Assembly: GCA_016709845.1 (NCBI GenBank)
Contig: JADJMA010000028.1
Coordinates: 1-64,000, forward strand
Source of the DNA: Flammeovirgaceae bacterium
GTDB lineage: Bacteria > Bacteroidota > Bacteroidia > Cytophagales > Cyclobacteriaceae
DNA length: 64,000 bases
Direction of reading: 5' to 3'
In this document: positions 31,391-41,857 of the stretch, piece by piece
Position numbering within the stretch: position 1 is the first letter of the stretch
How the letters are laid out: the number at the start of each line of letters is the position of its first letter
Notes under the pieces: generated by a model
Told to the model about the DNA's origin: nothing
What the model saw: the letters and a program-made list of their open reading frames with translations, nothing else
Databases searched by the model: none
Position numbers and translations under genes: made by a program

Positions 31391-32540
31391 ATGAAACACA
31401 TTTATATTTTGATTGGAGTTCTTGTAATTAGTATTTCTGCATCCGCACAAAAATCTAAACCACGGGCTCGCGATCTGGGGATTCCCTTTGATGGAACACC
31501 CGGTAAATACAACGCCATTACGGATGTGGTTGGTGTTGAGGTGGGATACACAACATTGATTGAAGGAAATGGGAAACTGGTAGTAGGCAAAGGACCTGTT
31601 CGTACAGGGGTCACCGCTATCTTCCCGAGAGGCAAGGTTCGCTGGATCGCGTGTTTGCCGCCTGGTTTGTAAATGGAAATGGCGAGATGACGGGCACTAC
31701 CTGGGTGGATGAATCCGGTGGACTGGGCTCACCGGTGCGAATCACCAATACCCACAGTGTTGGCATTGTGCGCGATGCGGTAATTGAATGGTATTCTAAA
31801 AGAATGAAAGGCAGTGACTACTCGGGAGACATCAGTTTACCCGTTGTAGCCGAAACGTGGGATGGTTTCCTTAATGACATCAATGGTTTTCACGTAAAGA
31901 AAGAACATGTGTTTGAAGCTATGGAAAGTGCAACAAGTGGACCCATTCGTGAAGGAAATGTGGGTGGTGGAACTGGAATGGTCGCGCATCAATTCAAGGG
32001 TGGCACAGGTACTTCATCGCGAAAATTGGATGCGAATGATGGCGGTTATACCGTAGGCGTTTTGGTGCAGGCCAACTATGGCAGACGTTCGTTGTTATCG
32101 ATTGCTGGAGTTCCGGTGGGAAAAGAAATTACCGACCTGATGCCTGTCGATAAGGAAGATAAAGATCAGGGATCGATTATCGTTGTTGTAGCCACCGATG
32201 CTCCCCTGTTGCCCCATCAACTGGAGCGACTTGTAAAGCGAGTGTCGTTAGGTATTGGTACCATGGGCGGTCGTGGCGGAAATTCTTCAGGAGATATTTT
32301 CATAGCCTTCTCAACGGCCAATCCAGAAGTGTCGAAGAATGAAGGCATAGCCCATCTTGAGATGTTGCCGAATGATCGCATCACACCACTGTTTGAAGCT
32401 ACCACAGCGGCCACCGAAGAGGCCATCGTCAATGCGATGATTGCTGCTGAAACCATGGAGGTATAAATGGAAACAAAGTCTACGCTATTCCTCATGATCG
32501 GCTAATTTCCGTGTTGAAGAAATATAACAGGATTAAATAA
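31391..32540 (+). CDS. P1 family (DmpA-type) aminopeptidase
   Basis: About 382 residues with signal peptide MKHIYILIGVLVISISASAQ. It has ARDLGIPFDGTPGKYNAITD at the N-terminus, REGNVGGGTGMVAHQFKGGT, and the self-cleavage site GGNSSGDIFIAFSTAN, where the Ser after Asn is the N-terminal nucleophile of the beta subunit. DmpA/BapA enzymes release N-terminal residues from peptides, including D-amino or beta-peptides. Frame changes occur near 31655 and 32457; repairing the second yields the natural C-terminus NGNKVYAIPHDRLISVLKKY and a stop at 32538-32540. It lies 6 bases after the aminotransferase. Confidence 0.88.
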
Positions 32541-32628
32541 CTGAGTTACCTGTTCGTTGATCTTGACCACTTGATCCATAGATTTTCATATGGTTAGTCC
32601 GTAAATCTGATTAAGATGATATGTGACT

Positions 32629-34399
32629 TTATTCCCTTGGAATAACGGGCAAAATAATTCGCGATGCTTCTTTCTTTGAATGATGAATCGTGTTGGTTGC
32701 TGGTACTACATTTTTCTCTGTGGCAATCTCTGTTCCTGTATTCGGGTTAACATCATAATGACCAGCTTTGCTACTGGTAATGTAGATCTGAATGTGGTGG
32801 CACTTTTTAAATAAGTTTGATGTGTACACCTGCCCTATTCGGATTTTATAAACATCACCCGGCTTCATCAACTCCTGTTTTTCAAAGCCATTGCGATATC
32901 GCATTCTCAAATAACCGGCATCCAGTCCGTGAAGGTTGATTGATTTACCATCAGGAGAAACATCACACAAGGTAAAAGTGAAGTCTGTGTCTTTCGCTGT
33001 AGAACTCACAAATAGTTCTGCTATAATTTCTCCAGTTACTTCCACATCCATTTCCAGTGGCTGTGATGTGTACACAATCACATCGCTTCTCGATTCATTT
33101 TCACGTTGATCATAAGGATAAGATTTTTCATACGACTTATCCCAGAAAGGTTGTTTGGATCGAAAACAAAGCTTACACTCTTATCCTTTGGAGAGTTTTC
33201 AGTTACCAACATACCCGCGTTCTTGTCATTCCCACTTTGCAAATAGAACGAAGTAGGTACTGCTCGTGTAAGTGGCCATTCTGTTTCTGCATGCCATTTG
33301 TTTTCACCCATCGTAAAAATACTAACAACAGGCAGTGGGTCTTTCTTTGCCTGATCTTTCAGTAAAACATCAAACCATTGCAGCAAGGCTGCATCATAAT
33401 CAACACCTGCATTGGTGCCAAAATTCACTTCACCAAATGTTGTCTTGCGAGTGTTTAACGAAGTATGATTCCAGGGCCCAATCATTAAAATAGTTTCTTC
33501 TTTGGCTTTAGCCGTTGCTGCTTCGTTCCGCATTTTATTAAAAGCACGTGTAGCTCCTTCCGGACCATAAGCTGCATCGTACCAACCGCTTTCAAGAAAG
33601 ACTGGATTTTTGAATTTTGAAAAATCATTTTCCATGTTTACAAAATCCCACCAGGAAGTAAGATCCGGATGTTTCAACCATGCGTAATATTCTGGTGCAT
33701 ACTTTTTCAAGATTGGCAAATCAATCAGCGGCCGATAGTTGTACCATTGTCTTCGGTCGCTCTTCTCCCACTCTTCTGTGGCGAGTTCATCATCCCACGT
33801 ATCGGAAGTGTCATTGGCGCGTTCACGTTTATCGGCAAATATGTAGGGCATGAACCAATCCAACCATGAATGTGAAAACGCACCTCCATTGTAGAAGAAA
33901 TGGTGACTGCCGATGGGCGTCATCTCCGGAGCTGCTGCAGTAAGATGTGGCGGCACTTCCGACATCGCTTGCCATTGCACAATGCCCGGATACGATCCAC
34001 CATAGGTTCCTACTTTTCCCGTACAATATGTTTGTTGCGCTACCCACTCAATTAAATCGTAGCCATCTTTCTTTTCATTTCGATAGGCTTCAAGTCGCCT
34101 TCACTTCTTAGCCTTCCGCGAACATCTACCAGAAACACAACGTAACCTTGCTTCGCTGCCTTCAACGGAAACTCCGCATAACTATCATAATCATCCACAC
34201 CATAAGGAGTGCGATAAACAAGCGCTGGAAATTTTCCCGGTTGTTCGGGGCGGTAAACAATAGCACCAAGCTTCACCTTATCGCGCATGGGAATCATCAC
34301 TTCTTCACGAAGAATATTTAGTGCGTGCTGCCCAAAGACGAGCGTACTTATAAAACAGATAAAAATAAGACTGAGGAAAATAGTTTTGATTTTGTTCAT
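32629..34399 (-). CDS. CocE/NonD (S15-type) hydrolase
   Basis: About 588 residues with signal peptide MNKIKTIFLSLIFICFISTL. The alpha/beta-hydrolase core has MIPMRDKVKLGAIVYRPEQ, YVVFLVDVRGR, GTYGGSYPGIVQW (nucleophile Ser in GxSYxG), ESGWYDAAYGPEG (catalytic Asp) and IGPWNHTS (catalytic His). The jelly-roll C-terminal domain follows (EMDVEVTGEIIAELFVSSTA, DVNPNTGTEIATEK). Frame changes occur near 34070, 34000 and 33095. Family members cleave acyl-ester or X-Pro dipeptide bonds; with a P1 peptidase nearby, peptide hydrolysis is plausible. It follows the CehA-type gene in the same direction with 10 bases between. Confidence 0.85.
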
Positions 34400-34409
34400 A
34401 TATCCTACT

Positions 34410-36690
34410 CTATTTATTAACCAGGTTTTGATAAAATGATTTTGCCTGTTGAATATCTTTTAGCACCAATTGTTTCTCCGCTTCACTGCGAAAGGTCAGC
34501 TCATTAATTTTGTCCTCAATGCGCGTCACCCATTTTAAAAAGTATGCCGCGGAAATCTGTTGCTGCAAATTTTTCTCCGAAGCTTGAATATAAATTGGAT
34601 TCGTGCTCGCATAAGGATATAAATCGGGTAAATCAGGATGCCCCTGATCACTCCATGCGCGAAGGAGTATCCACCCCGAACCTTTCACTTTGATAGTCCC
34701 TTTGAAATCGACACTGTTCGTTGGACCTTTTAACGAATGCGTAGCGATCACTTCACCATTCCAAATAACTTCTACATGATCTACCGGAACATTACTTCTT
34801 AAAAAACCGGTGTACGCTAGGCTCTGCCCTTTCGGGTTAATGGTAATACTTTCACCTGAATCGGCATTCTCCACTTTCAATCCAACGATGGGTCCGTTCG
34901 TGACAAAACTTTTACCTCCTTTTAATTTTGCTTCAAATACACTGACATCTAATGTTTCATCTGCTTTAACATATACGCGATTCAATCCAACCGGGCCGCG
35001 AAGACTGGCATAGTTTGCCATCGCATCGGTGCCAGCAGCAGCCGGGATTCGAAGACCACAATTCAACAGTTTATACCATACATGTTCGGATGCTTTGTGA
35101 TCCGCGAAGCCAATGAGTTCGTAGTAATCTACTTTTCCTAATGCTGCATCAACCGGCAATTCATTCATCAGCGTTGGTGACTGATCCGGAAAAACTTCGG
35201 ATTGTTCGAAGGGATGTACATAACCAACTAACCCTTGTTGTGCGTGGGCGCGATCGGCAATAAACGAATTATGCGGGAACAAGCTTTCAACAGCTGTTTG
35301 TGGATAGCCTGAATAATCAGGGAGAATGAAATGATCTTTCAGATTAAGTAAGCCCAGGTGTCCCCAGAAGCTGGTATGAAATTCCTGACCCTGAAGAAGC
35401 ATGGTTTCGTTATCGGATACTTTATCAGGTGTGGTAGAAAACTAGTTGATATTAGGAATACGCTGTTCCTTATTGACGATGAGGTTGTAGACAAAATTCA
35501 AATCTTCAGCTTTTGCTTGTTGAACAAGTCTGTCGGGTTTATTTTGATATGTACCCGTGTAGTTCATGTGCACATGCACATCGCCACTCCACCATTTACC
35601 AAAATTGGTCGGCATATTTAATCGTTTTAAATTGATCACCACCGGTTTGGAAATGTCGCTTGCATTTATCTCCAACTTCTGAATTTCGTATTGAGGTCCG
35701 TGCGACACCTGAATTTGTAATTTGTCTAACGGAACATTTACATCATCACTTCCATCACTTTGGAAATAATGGGATTCAAATTTCTGAGTTTTTATATTTC
35801 TCGAATCATCGGCATGAATCCGGGCTGCCTGTGGAGCATAAAATTTTCCACGACTATCGATAACGCTAACGCGCGCAGGAATTTCCTTCCCTTCTTCATT
35901 GTGAATGAAGTTTCAATGAACTGTGAGGTTGCATGTATTGAAATGTCTTGGCGCCAATTTGTTTTGTCCACCATCAAAGGCATTCACTACCCAAAGCGAA
36001 GTATTGCCCTCACGATTGGAAATGAAGGCAATCTTTTTCACCATCAGGCGACCATCGTGGTAACGCATTATCATATTCTCCATACGTCAATTGCATCGCA
36101 TATCCTCCATTGGCGGGTAACATCCACAGTTGATTCCAGTTTCGTCCGAGGTAACTACTATAAACTAACCTCGTTCCATCCGGTGATAAATCAGGTTTAG
36201 TGCGCCACGCTGTCTCTTCGCGATGAATAAGCGTTCGGTTGCCTGTCTCCAAATTGAGTTTCACAATACTCCCTGTACCTTGTGCTATTTCTGGTTGGAG
36301 ACAAAGTAAATTTCTTTCCCATCATTTGACCACATCGGATTGATCGCATGATCGTAAGCACTGTAGTAATATCTTTTTGATTTTCTTACCATCGGCTGAA
36401 ACATCCGGTTGATAGTCATAGCCATCACCATCGGTCAATTGTTGTGCTTCATTGCTTTCAACATTTTGTTTCCATAAACTTCCGGCCATCGAATAGACTA
36501 ATGATTTTCCGTCAGGCATCCAGGCTACCGAAGAGGGGCCGCTGGTAAGTTGTGGCAAGTATAACTCTCTGAAATAATAATTATGTGGAAGATCAATTTG
36601 ATCAAGGACAGGAACGCGTTGAGCATGTAGATCGACTATTGGCAAACATAGAGTCGCTATAAGAATTAATACTTTTATTTTACTTTTCAT
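34410..36690 (-). CDS. TolB-like propeller/CehA-McbA metallohydrolase
   Basis: About 755 residues from ATG 36690, with signal peptide MKSKIKVLILIATLCLPIVD. The N-terminal half carries PD40 beta-propeller blades (PSSVAWMPDGKSLVYSMAGS, QPDVSADGKKI, KPDLSPDGTRLVYSSYLGR, PRWSPDGEK). The C-terminal half is a PHP-like CehA/McbA metallohydrolase: WWSGDVHVHMNYTG (HxH), AEDLNFVYNLIVNKE, LQGQEFHTSFWGHLGLL (Glu/His) and GLVGYVHPFEQ. A C-terminal helical tail ends at 34410. Frame changes are numerous (about 36350, 36290, 36045, 35730, 35420). It is secreted and followed by the S15-type hydrolase, probably as one transcript. The substrate is unknown. Confidence 0.75.
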
Positions 36691-36728
36691 CTGTCTTAAA
36701 CTATGATTCAAATTGATTATTTGATTGA

Positions 36729-37073
36729 CTATGATTCTTCTTTTATTGATTTACTACGATTGCCCTTTGGTTTCATTACTCTTTTAAATTGCAAACTATC
36801 TTCTCAGAAGTCCAATCAACACCTATTAACTGCCTTGAGTTCAACCATGATTTTGCCTTCTACAAAGAAATCTACTCTTCTTAGTCCAACCTGTTCTCCT
36901 TTGTAAAAAATCTCCATTTCATGCTCACGACTAAATGTAAGACCCTGCTCGATTGCTAACGATCTTTGATAAACAACTTCTTGAAATCCATTTCCTAAAA
37001 ATTTATGTACCTCCATCGCGCAGCCAATAATTTTACCGGTAAGCGCACTATCAGGATAATTTGTGTTAATCAT
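36729..37073 (-). pseudogene. GxxExxY protein, internally deleted
   Basis: From ATG 37073 the N-terminal half is a good GxxExxY protein: SALTGKIIGCAMEVHKFLG, GFQEVVYQRSLAIEQ, EIFYKGEQVGLRRVDFFVEG, KIMVELKAV. After VELKAV the usual segment of about 25 residues (normally a helix ending in GLLINFG) is missing. The familiar C-terminus SLQFKRVMKPKGNRSK reappears in another frame up to a stop at 36729. This is more than a one-base error: a deletion of about 75 bases must be assumed, so the gene is probably inactive. Family function is not established. Confidence 0.6.
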
Positions 37074-37260
37074 AGTCTTCAAAAAATCATTCGAATCACA
37101 GTACATTCTTATACCACACATTCATATCTTCTAAACCAGAATAAATAAAGCAGTTGTTCACTAAACGACCACCATACGTGTACTAATTGCGCGAACGCCT
37201 TATTCATTGAAAAAGATTCTGATCTGGCTATCGAATAACAACAGGTTTGTCTATTAGCCT

Positions 37261-37914
37261 TCAATTTATTTTCAAGAAAGTAAAGTATCTTCTTCTTATG
37301 ACCTTTCCTGCTGACGTTGGTAAGGTGGCACAGTCTGTGAGTTCAGCATTTTTAAATTTCCAATTCACTTCTGCAGAAGCAGCGCTTACGATTTGATCAT
37401 CTTTTTCAATATAGGCGAATAGGGTTCCCTCTTGCTGGGCCTTAATGATGTGTGCTTCTTCGCTTAGCGGAGTAGGATACACTTTAAATACCTCTTTATA
37501 TAAATGCGCTAAACCGTTGGCTTGCGCGCTCGTTGCAACTTTAATTCCTTCAATAGACGGAATCACTGATGCAGTTTTAATATCTACCAGTTTTTGAATA
37601 ATGGATTGTTCTTCGTTCCACTTTTCATTTCGCTCGCGCCCAACAGAAAAATACATCGTAACAAAATACATATCATCCCCGGCAAAATATCCTTTAATGA
37701 ACCCTTCACAAGAAAATCCATGCGCGATGAAAAAGGGAAGGTCTTTCCCGCGCGATTTCACAATCAACTTTTCAACCCAATCTGAAATTTGTTGATGAAT
37801 GAGAACCCGTATCTCATTCAAGTCTCCTGCATAATGATCAATACGAATACGTTTATTGAATGTATCTGTATAAACAGAAACGGTGGCGTTATCGGTTGTT
37901 ACTTCGTTTGTCAC
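37261..37914 (-). CDS. ablB: Beta-lysine N-acetyltransferase, AblB/YodP type
   Basis: About 217 residues from GTG 37914, which overlaps the upstream deacetylase stop (GTGA). The N-terminal AblB-specific region (DTFNKRIRIDHYAGDLNEIR, LPFFIAHGFSCEGFIKGYF, DDMYFVTMYF) is followed by a GNAT domain ending AAEVNWKFKNAELTDCATLP-like, the hallmark ELTDCATLP stretch. The extreme C-terminus (TSAGKVIRRRYFTFLKIN) looks out of frame, implying a late indel near 37310. Known AblB acetylates beta-lysine at N6. It is the last gene of a five-gene run in the B. subtilis yodTSRQP order; the expected lysine 2,3-aminomutase gene does not follow. Confidence 0.8.
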   Translation of the reverse strand: MTNEVTTDNATVSVYTDTFNKRIRIDHYAGDLNEIRVLIHQQISDWVEKLIVKSRGKDLPFFIAHGFSCEGFIKGYFAGDDMYFVTMYFSVGRERNEKWNEEQSIIQKLVDIKTASVIPSIEGIKVATSAQANGLAHLYKEVFKVYPTPLSEEAHIIKAQQEGTLFAYIEKDDQIVSAASAEVNWKFKNAELTDCATLPTSAGKVIRRRYFTFLKIN

Positions 37915-39181
37915 GGGGTAGCAGGTTCGCACCAGGATAAAATGGTGTGCGCAAAAAGTTTAGCGGCTTTAATCATTTCTTCCAAGTCGATAAACTCGTT
38001 TGGATAGTGCGCAACTTTTGTTTCACCTGGTCCAATGATCAACGTTGGGATTCCACCAACTTTGCCTAGCAGTCCTCCATCAGTTCCCCATGGGGCTGCT
38101 TCGATTGTAATCTTCTTACCGTTTAGTGTTTCAAAATTATTTACTAACACATCCACAAACGGATGCTCGCGTTCCACAAAGTTGGGTACCCACTGTGCAC
38201 CAAAAAACTCAAGTCGTACTGGACGTGTACGCAGCCAATCATCATGATCACTCACTTCTTTCAGACAAGCTGCCAATTGATTCTTTACGTCACTCATCTC
38301 TTCGTGCGGACCAACACCAATTCTTCCCTCTAATGTAACTAAGTCAGGAACCGATGATGGCCATGATCCACCCTGTATTTTTCCAACATTAATTGGCAAT
38401 GGAATGGAGATGTGCTTATACAATGGATCGTTGATGGCAGCATTGCGTTTTGTTTCCAGTTTTATAATTGCATCATATACTTTCCATGCTTTGTCAATAG
38501 CGGAAACACCTTCATAGCGCGTACCACCATGCGCTGCGAGACCTTCTACCGTAACTCTAAACCACATAGAGCCTTGTTGCTTGATGAAGAGTTTCATGTT
38601 GGTGGGCTCTGGAATGATGGCGGCATCTGCTTTATAACCACGCAGTATTGTTGCCAACGTCCCCATACCACCAGACTCTTCTTCAATCACTGATTCAAAG
38701 ATTACGTCACCTTTCAACTTAATACCGGAATTAATAATTGCTTCTATCGCCAATAAGAGGGCAACATTGCCACCTTTCATATCGGTGGTTCCGCGGCCAT
38801 ACATTTTATTGTTTTCGATGTGTCCAGAAAATGGAGGTTGCTTCCATTTGGTAACATCTCCTTCGGGTACCACGTCAATATGGCCATTTAAAATAATTGA
38901 CTTACCCCACCCTGGCCGTTTAGCACACCCACTACATTGGGACTGTCTACATAATTTTTTCGTGACGGAATAAAGTACGGATGTTTTTCTAACTCCTCGA
39001 ACTTCGGGTCCCACACATCCACTTCGAGTTGAAGTTGCTTTAACTTTTCGATTACTATTTCTTGTACTCCCTTTTCATTTCCCTGCACGCTGGGTTGCTG
39101 AATCATTTTTTGTAAGAAGGAAATGGCATCGTTGGCGTGATGATCAATATAAGCCTCGAGTTGTTCTTGTTTCTCGTTCAT
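37911..39181 (-). CDS. yodQ: M20 family deacetylase, YodQ-like
   Basis: About 423 residues. The N-terminal part MNEKQEQLEAYIDHHANDAI to VVGVLNGQGG joins, near 38905, the part GKSIILNGHIDVVPEGD (metal His and Asp), YGRGTTDMKGGNVALLLAIE (bridging Asp), ESVIEEESGGMGTLA (catalytic Glu pair) and AIIPEPTNMKLF. The ArgE/DapE subgroup of peptidase M20 removes acyl groups from amino nitrogen. In this operon it would remove the acetyl group from an acetamido intermediate of lysine breakdown (inference). It starts six bases after the CoA-transferase B stop and overlaps the acetyltransferase gene. Confidence 0.85.
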
Positions 39182-39186
39182 GATGA

Positions 39187-39844
39187 CTAAATTTCTTTTA
39201 GTTGAGGTGAAAGAATAAAATCTGCTTCGGTATAGTTCTTAATATCCGTGAGAGAAAAACCATGCATGATTTCATCCAGTACCATGGCATTATCGTGAAT
39301 AGAAAATACTGCCATCTCAGTAATTATTTTCTTGACGCAAGTAAACGCAGTGATGGGAAGCGTACACTTTTTTACGATCTTCGGTTTACCATCTTTTTCA
39401 CAATGGGTCATTAAGGCAATCAGATTTTTTGCACCGTACGCCAATTCCATTGCCCCACCAACTCCAGGCACTCTCTTTCCCGGTACAATCCAATTCGCCA
39501 GATCACCACGCTCATTCACTTGCAAGTGCACCCAAAATTGAAACATCAATACACCTTTTGCGAATCATGCCAAAAGCAATGGCACTATCAAAATAACTTC
39601 CACCCGGAAGAATGGTAACAGGTAATCCTGCTGCGTTGCTGAGGTTGCCATCAGCATGAACAGTTGTAGGTGTTGGGCCCATACCTAACACACCATTCTC
39701 AGCCTGAAAAAAAACATGAATTGAAGCGTCAAGATAATCGGGTACCATAGAAGGAATACCAATTCCCAGGTTCACAATCATCCCATCCTTTACTTCGTGG
39801 GCTGCGCGTTGTGCTATGCTTTGTCGTTCATCTCCCATATCCAT
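39187..39844 (-). CDS. yodR: 3-oxoacid-type CoA-transferase subunit B, YodR-like
   Basis: About 218 residues in two frames joined near 39530 (after DVSILGAL to QVNERGDLANWIVPGKRVPG). It has IAQRAAHEVKDGMIVNLGIG, IPSMVPDYL, the active-site glutamate in FQAENGVLGMGP, and VPGVGGAMELAYGAKNLIAL. Subunit B carries the catalytic Glu that forms the CoA thioester intermediate. Its start lies inside the 3' end of the subunit A gene (31-base overlap), typical of the coupled yodS-yodR pair. Confidence 0.85.
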
Positions 39845-40512
39845 TTCCAGTTATATCCTTTCGATTGCACAATGTGCTTTACATAAATTCCAGGAACAAT
39901 AATTTCTTCCGGGTTCAATGTTCCCATCGGCACAATTTCGTCTGCTTCCACCACGGTGATCTTACTTGCCATGGCCACATACGGGTTGGTATTGCGAGCT
40001 GTCTTATCGAAGACAAGATTTCCAAAAGTGTCGGCTTTCTTTGCATACACAATGGCAACATCTCCGGTGATAGGCGCTTCATATAAATATTCCTGATCAC
40101 TAATTTTTATAAGCGGCTTCTCGTACGCGAGATTGGTACCTTTTCCAATTTGGGTAAGGAATCCATCTAACCTACACCACCGGCACGAATACGCTCTATT
40201 AAAATTCCTTGCGGAGAAAATTCGACTTTCAGTTTTCCCTGATTCATCAAATCGCCAGCAGCAGGATTCGAACCAATGTGAGGCCAAAAGTGATTGTGCT
40301 CGTTCCAGGCAGATGAACTTGCCCATGCCAACCCACGGAAAGCCAGCATCGTTACCGATGAGGTTAATATTCTTTACTCCGGATTCTATCAGACAATCTA
40401 CTAAACCGGGTGGAGTACCTACCCCACCGAAACCACCAAAGAGCAAAGTCATTCCGTCAAAGAAAATAGACTTTACGGTTTGGTAATCGGTGACTTTGTT
40501 GAATAAGTTCAT
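39814..40512 (-). CDS. yodS: 3-oxoacid-type CoA-transferase subunit A, YodS-like
   Basis: About 232 residues. TLLFGGFGGVGTPPGLVDCL and NLIGNDAGFPWVGMGK at the N-terminus, EYLYEAPITGDVAIVYAKKA and NTNPYVAMASKITVVEADEI later. Between about 40170 and 40280 the raw frame looks alien, but the next frame gives the expected IGSNPAAGDLMNQGKLKVEF and SPQGILIERIRAGGVG, so two compensating one-base shifts hide the middle. The start overlaps the aminotransferase stop (ATGA). With subunit B it would activate a 3-oxo acid of the lysine pathway as CoA ester (inference). Confidence 0.83.
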   Translation of the reverse strand: MNLFNKVTDYQTVKSIFFDGMTLLFGGFGGVGTPPGLVDCLIESGVKNINLIGNDAGFPWVGMGKFICLERAQSLLASHWFESCCWRFDESGKTESRIFSARNFNRAYSCRWCRLDGFLTQIGKGTNLAYEKPLIKISDQEYLYEAPITGDVAIVYAKKADTFGNLVFDKTARNTNPYVAMASKITVVEADEIVPMGTLNPEEIIVPGIYVKHIVQSKGYNWKWIWEMNDKA

Positions 40513-41774
40513 GATAACACTTCTCTTAATGACTGTTCCAATTTCGCCAACAACTCATCCGTCTCTTGTTGATTAATGATAAACGGTGGTGAAATTAATA
40601 TCCCATTTTCATCTTTCCCGTAAGGTCCACCCACTGAAGGATAAACCAATAATCCATTGTTGAAACATTGATCAATAAGTTTGGCCTGCAAACCTTTCAT
40701 GGCAGGATCAAACTCAACTCCGATCATTAATCCTTTACCTCTCACGACATCAATGCTTTCATACTTCGCCTTCCATTCAATCAATCTATTCTTAATGAAA
40801 GCACCTTTCTCATTCACATTAGCAAGCAAGTTATCTTCTTCTACAATTTGTAATACTTTTAATGCTGTTGCACAGGATAGTGGATGTCCGCTGTAAGTAT
40901 GGCCACTCATGATTAGTCCGCTTCCTTTCTTTATTGGCGCTAGAACCTTTTCGGTCATCATTGTAGCCGCTATGGGTGCATAACCTGCTCCCAGACTTTT
41001 GCCGATAGTAACAATGTCGGCAATGGTGTTCCAGTATTCCATGGCAAACCACTTTCCGGTTCTACCCAACCCCGTCATTACCTCATCGGCAATGAATAAG
41101 ATTTCATATTGATCACAAATCTTCTTAATCTCTTTATAATATTCTGATGAAGGCGCTAACGCTGTTCCCGCTGCACCAACAATGGGCTCTGCAACAAAAG
41201 CCGCAATGTGTTTAGCTCCTGTTTTTTCAATGACTGCAATAAATTCCTTGGTCTGTGTTTCGAGCGTATCGTTTTCCAAATCCGCATGCAAGGAAGGATA
41301 CTTCTCAAGTGAATTTTCAAATCGTTGACGCCTTAACGCATGACCCGACAAGGAAAGTGCACCTACGGTAATACCGTGATAACTTTTCCAACGTGAAATA
41401 AAGTGCTTCTTTTCTGGTTTACCTTGCTCCTGCCAATATTGAAGCGCCACTTTCATGGCCGTCTCGATCGCTTCCGATCCACTGTTGACAAAAAAAGTAT
41501 GCCCATGACTTTTTCCAACGGACAGTTCAAATAATTTGGTAGCTAACTGCTCCGCTTCTTCAGACCCAAACTGTGATCGGTAAACAAATTGAAGTTTGTC
41601 GAGTTGATCTTTAATAACAGGCAGCACTTTAGGATGGGAATGGCCTAACGAGCACGCCACTGCTCCAGAAGATCCATCGAGATAGGGCTTACCCGATTCA
41701 TCATAAATATAAACACCGCGGGCCGACTTTGCTTTTAGATAGGTCTTCGTGAGTAAGGGTTGTATGTTGTGCAC
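40509..41774 (-). CDS. yodT: Class III aminotransferase, YodT-like
   Basis: 421 residues, intact, starting at GTG 41774 (MHNIQPLLTKTYLKAKSARG). PLP features: FFVNSGSEAIETAMKVALQY, WKSYHGITVGALSLSGHALR, EILFIADEVMTGLGRTGKWF, and ADIVTIGKSLGAGYAPIAAT with the Schiff-base Lys in GKS. First gene of the operon aminotransferase, CoA-transferase A, B, deacetylase, acetyltransferase. The expected substrate by context is N6-acetyl-beta-lysine, whose 3-amino group would be removed to give a 3-oxo acid for the CoA-transferase (inference). Divergent from the YfcC-type transporter across 83 bases. Confidence 0.85.
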   Translation of the reverse strand: MHNIQPLLTKTYLKAKSARGVYIYDESGKPYLDGSSGAVACSLGHSHPKVLPVIKDQLDKLQFVYRSQFGSEEAEQLATKLFELSVGKSHGHTFFVNSGSEAIETAMKVALQYWQEQGKPEKKHFISRWKSYHGITVGALSLSGHALRRQRFENSLEKYPSLHADLENDTLETQTKEFIAVIEKTGAKHIAAFVAEPIVGAAGTALAPSSEYYKEIKKICDQYEILFIADEVMTGLGRTGKWFAMEYWNTIADIVTIGKSLGAGYAPIAATMMTEKVLAPIKKGSGLIMSGHTYSGHPLSCATALKVLQIVEEDNLLANVNEKGAFIKNRLIEWKAKYESIDVVRGKGLMIGVEFDPAMKGLQAKLIDQCFNNGLLVYPSVGGPYGKDENGILISPPFIINQQETDELLAKLEQSLREVLS

Positions 41775-41857
41775 AGGGCAAGATTCAAATTCTGTGAAAT
41801 ATAGTGGGATTTGTATTTTATTGAAATAGGTCTGGAATATTTAATACTTTTAAAAAC
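41775..41857. promoter_or_regulatory. Divergent promoter region, yodT-like operon and transporter
   Basis: 83 bases separate the divergent starts at 41774 and 41858. Both promoters must lie here or within the gene ends. The stretch is AT-rich (TATTTTATTG, TTTAATACTTTT); I see no clear TAnnTTTG box. Confidence 0.35.

Noticed and set aside
40170..40280. Apparent foreign segment within the CoA-transferase A gene
   Set aside because: The next frame encodes the normal family sequence (IGSNPAAGDLMNQGK), so two compensating base errors explain it.
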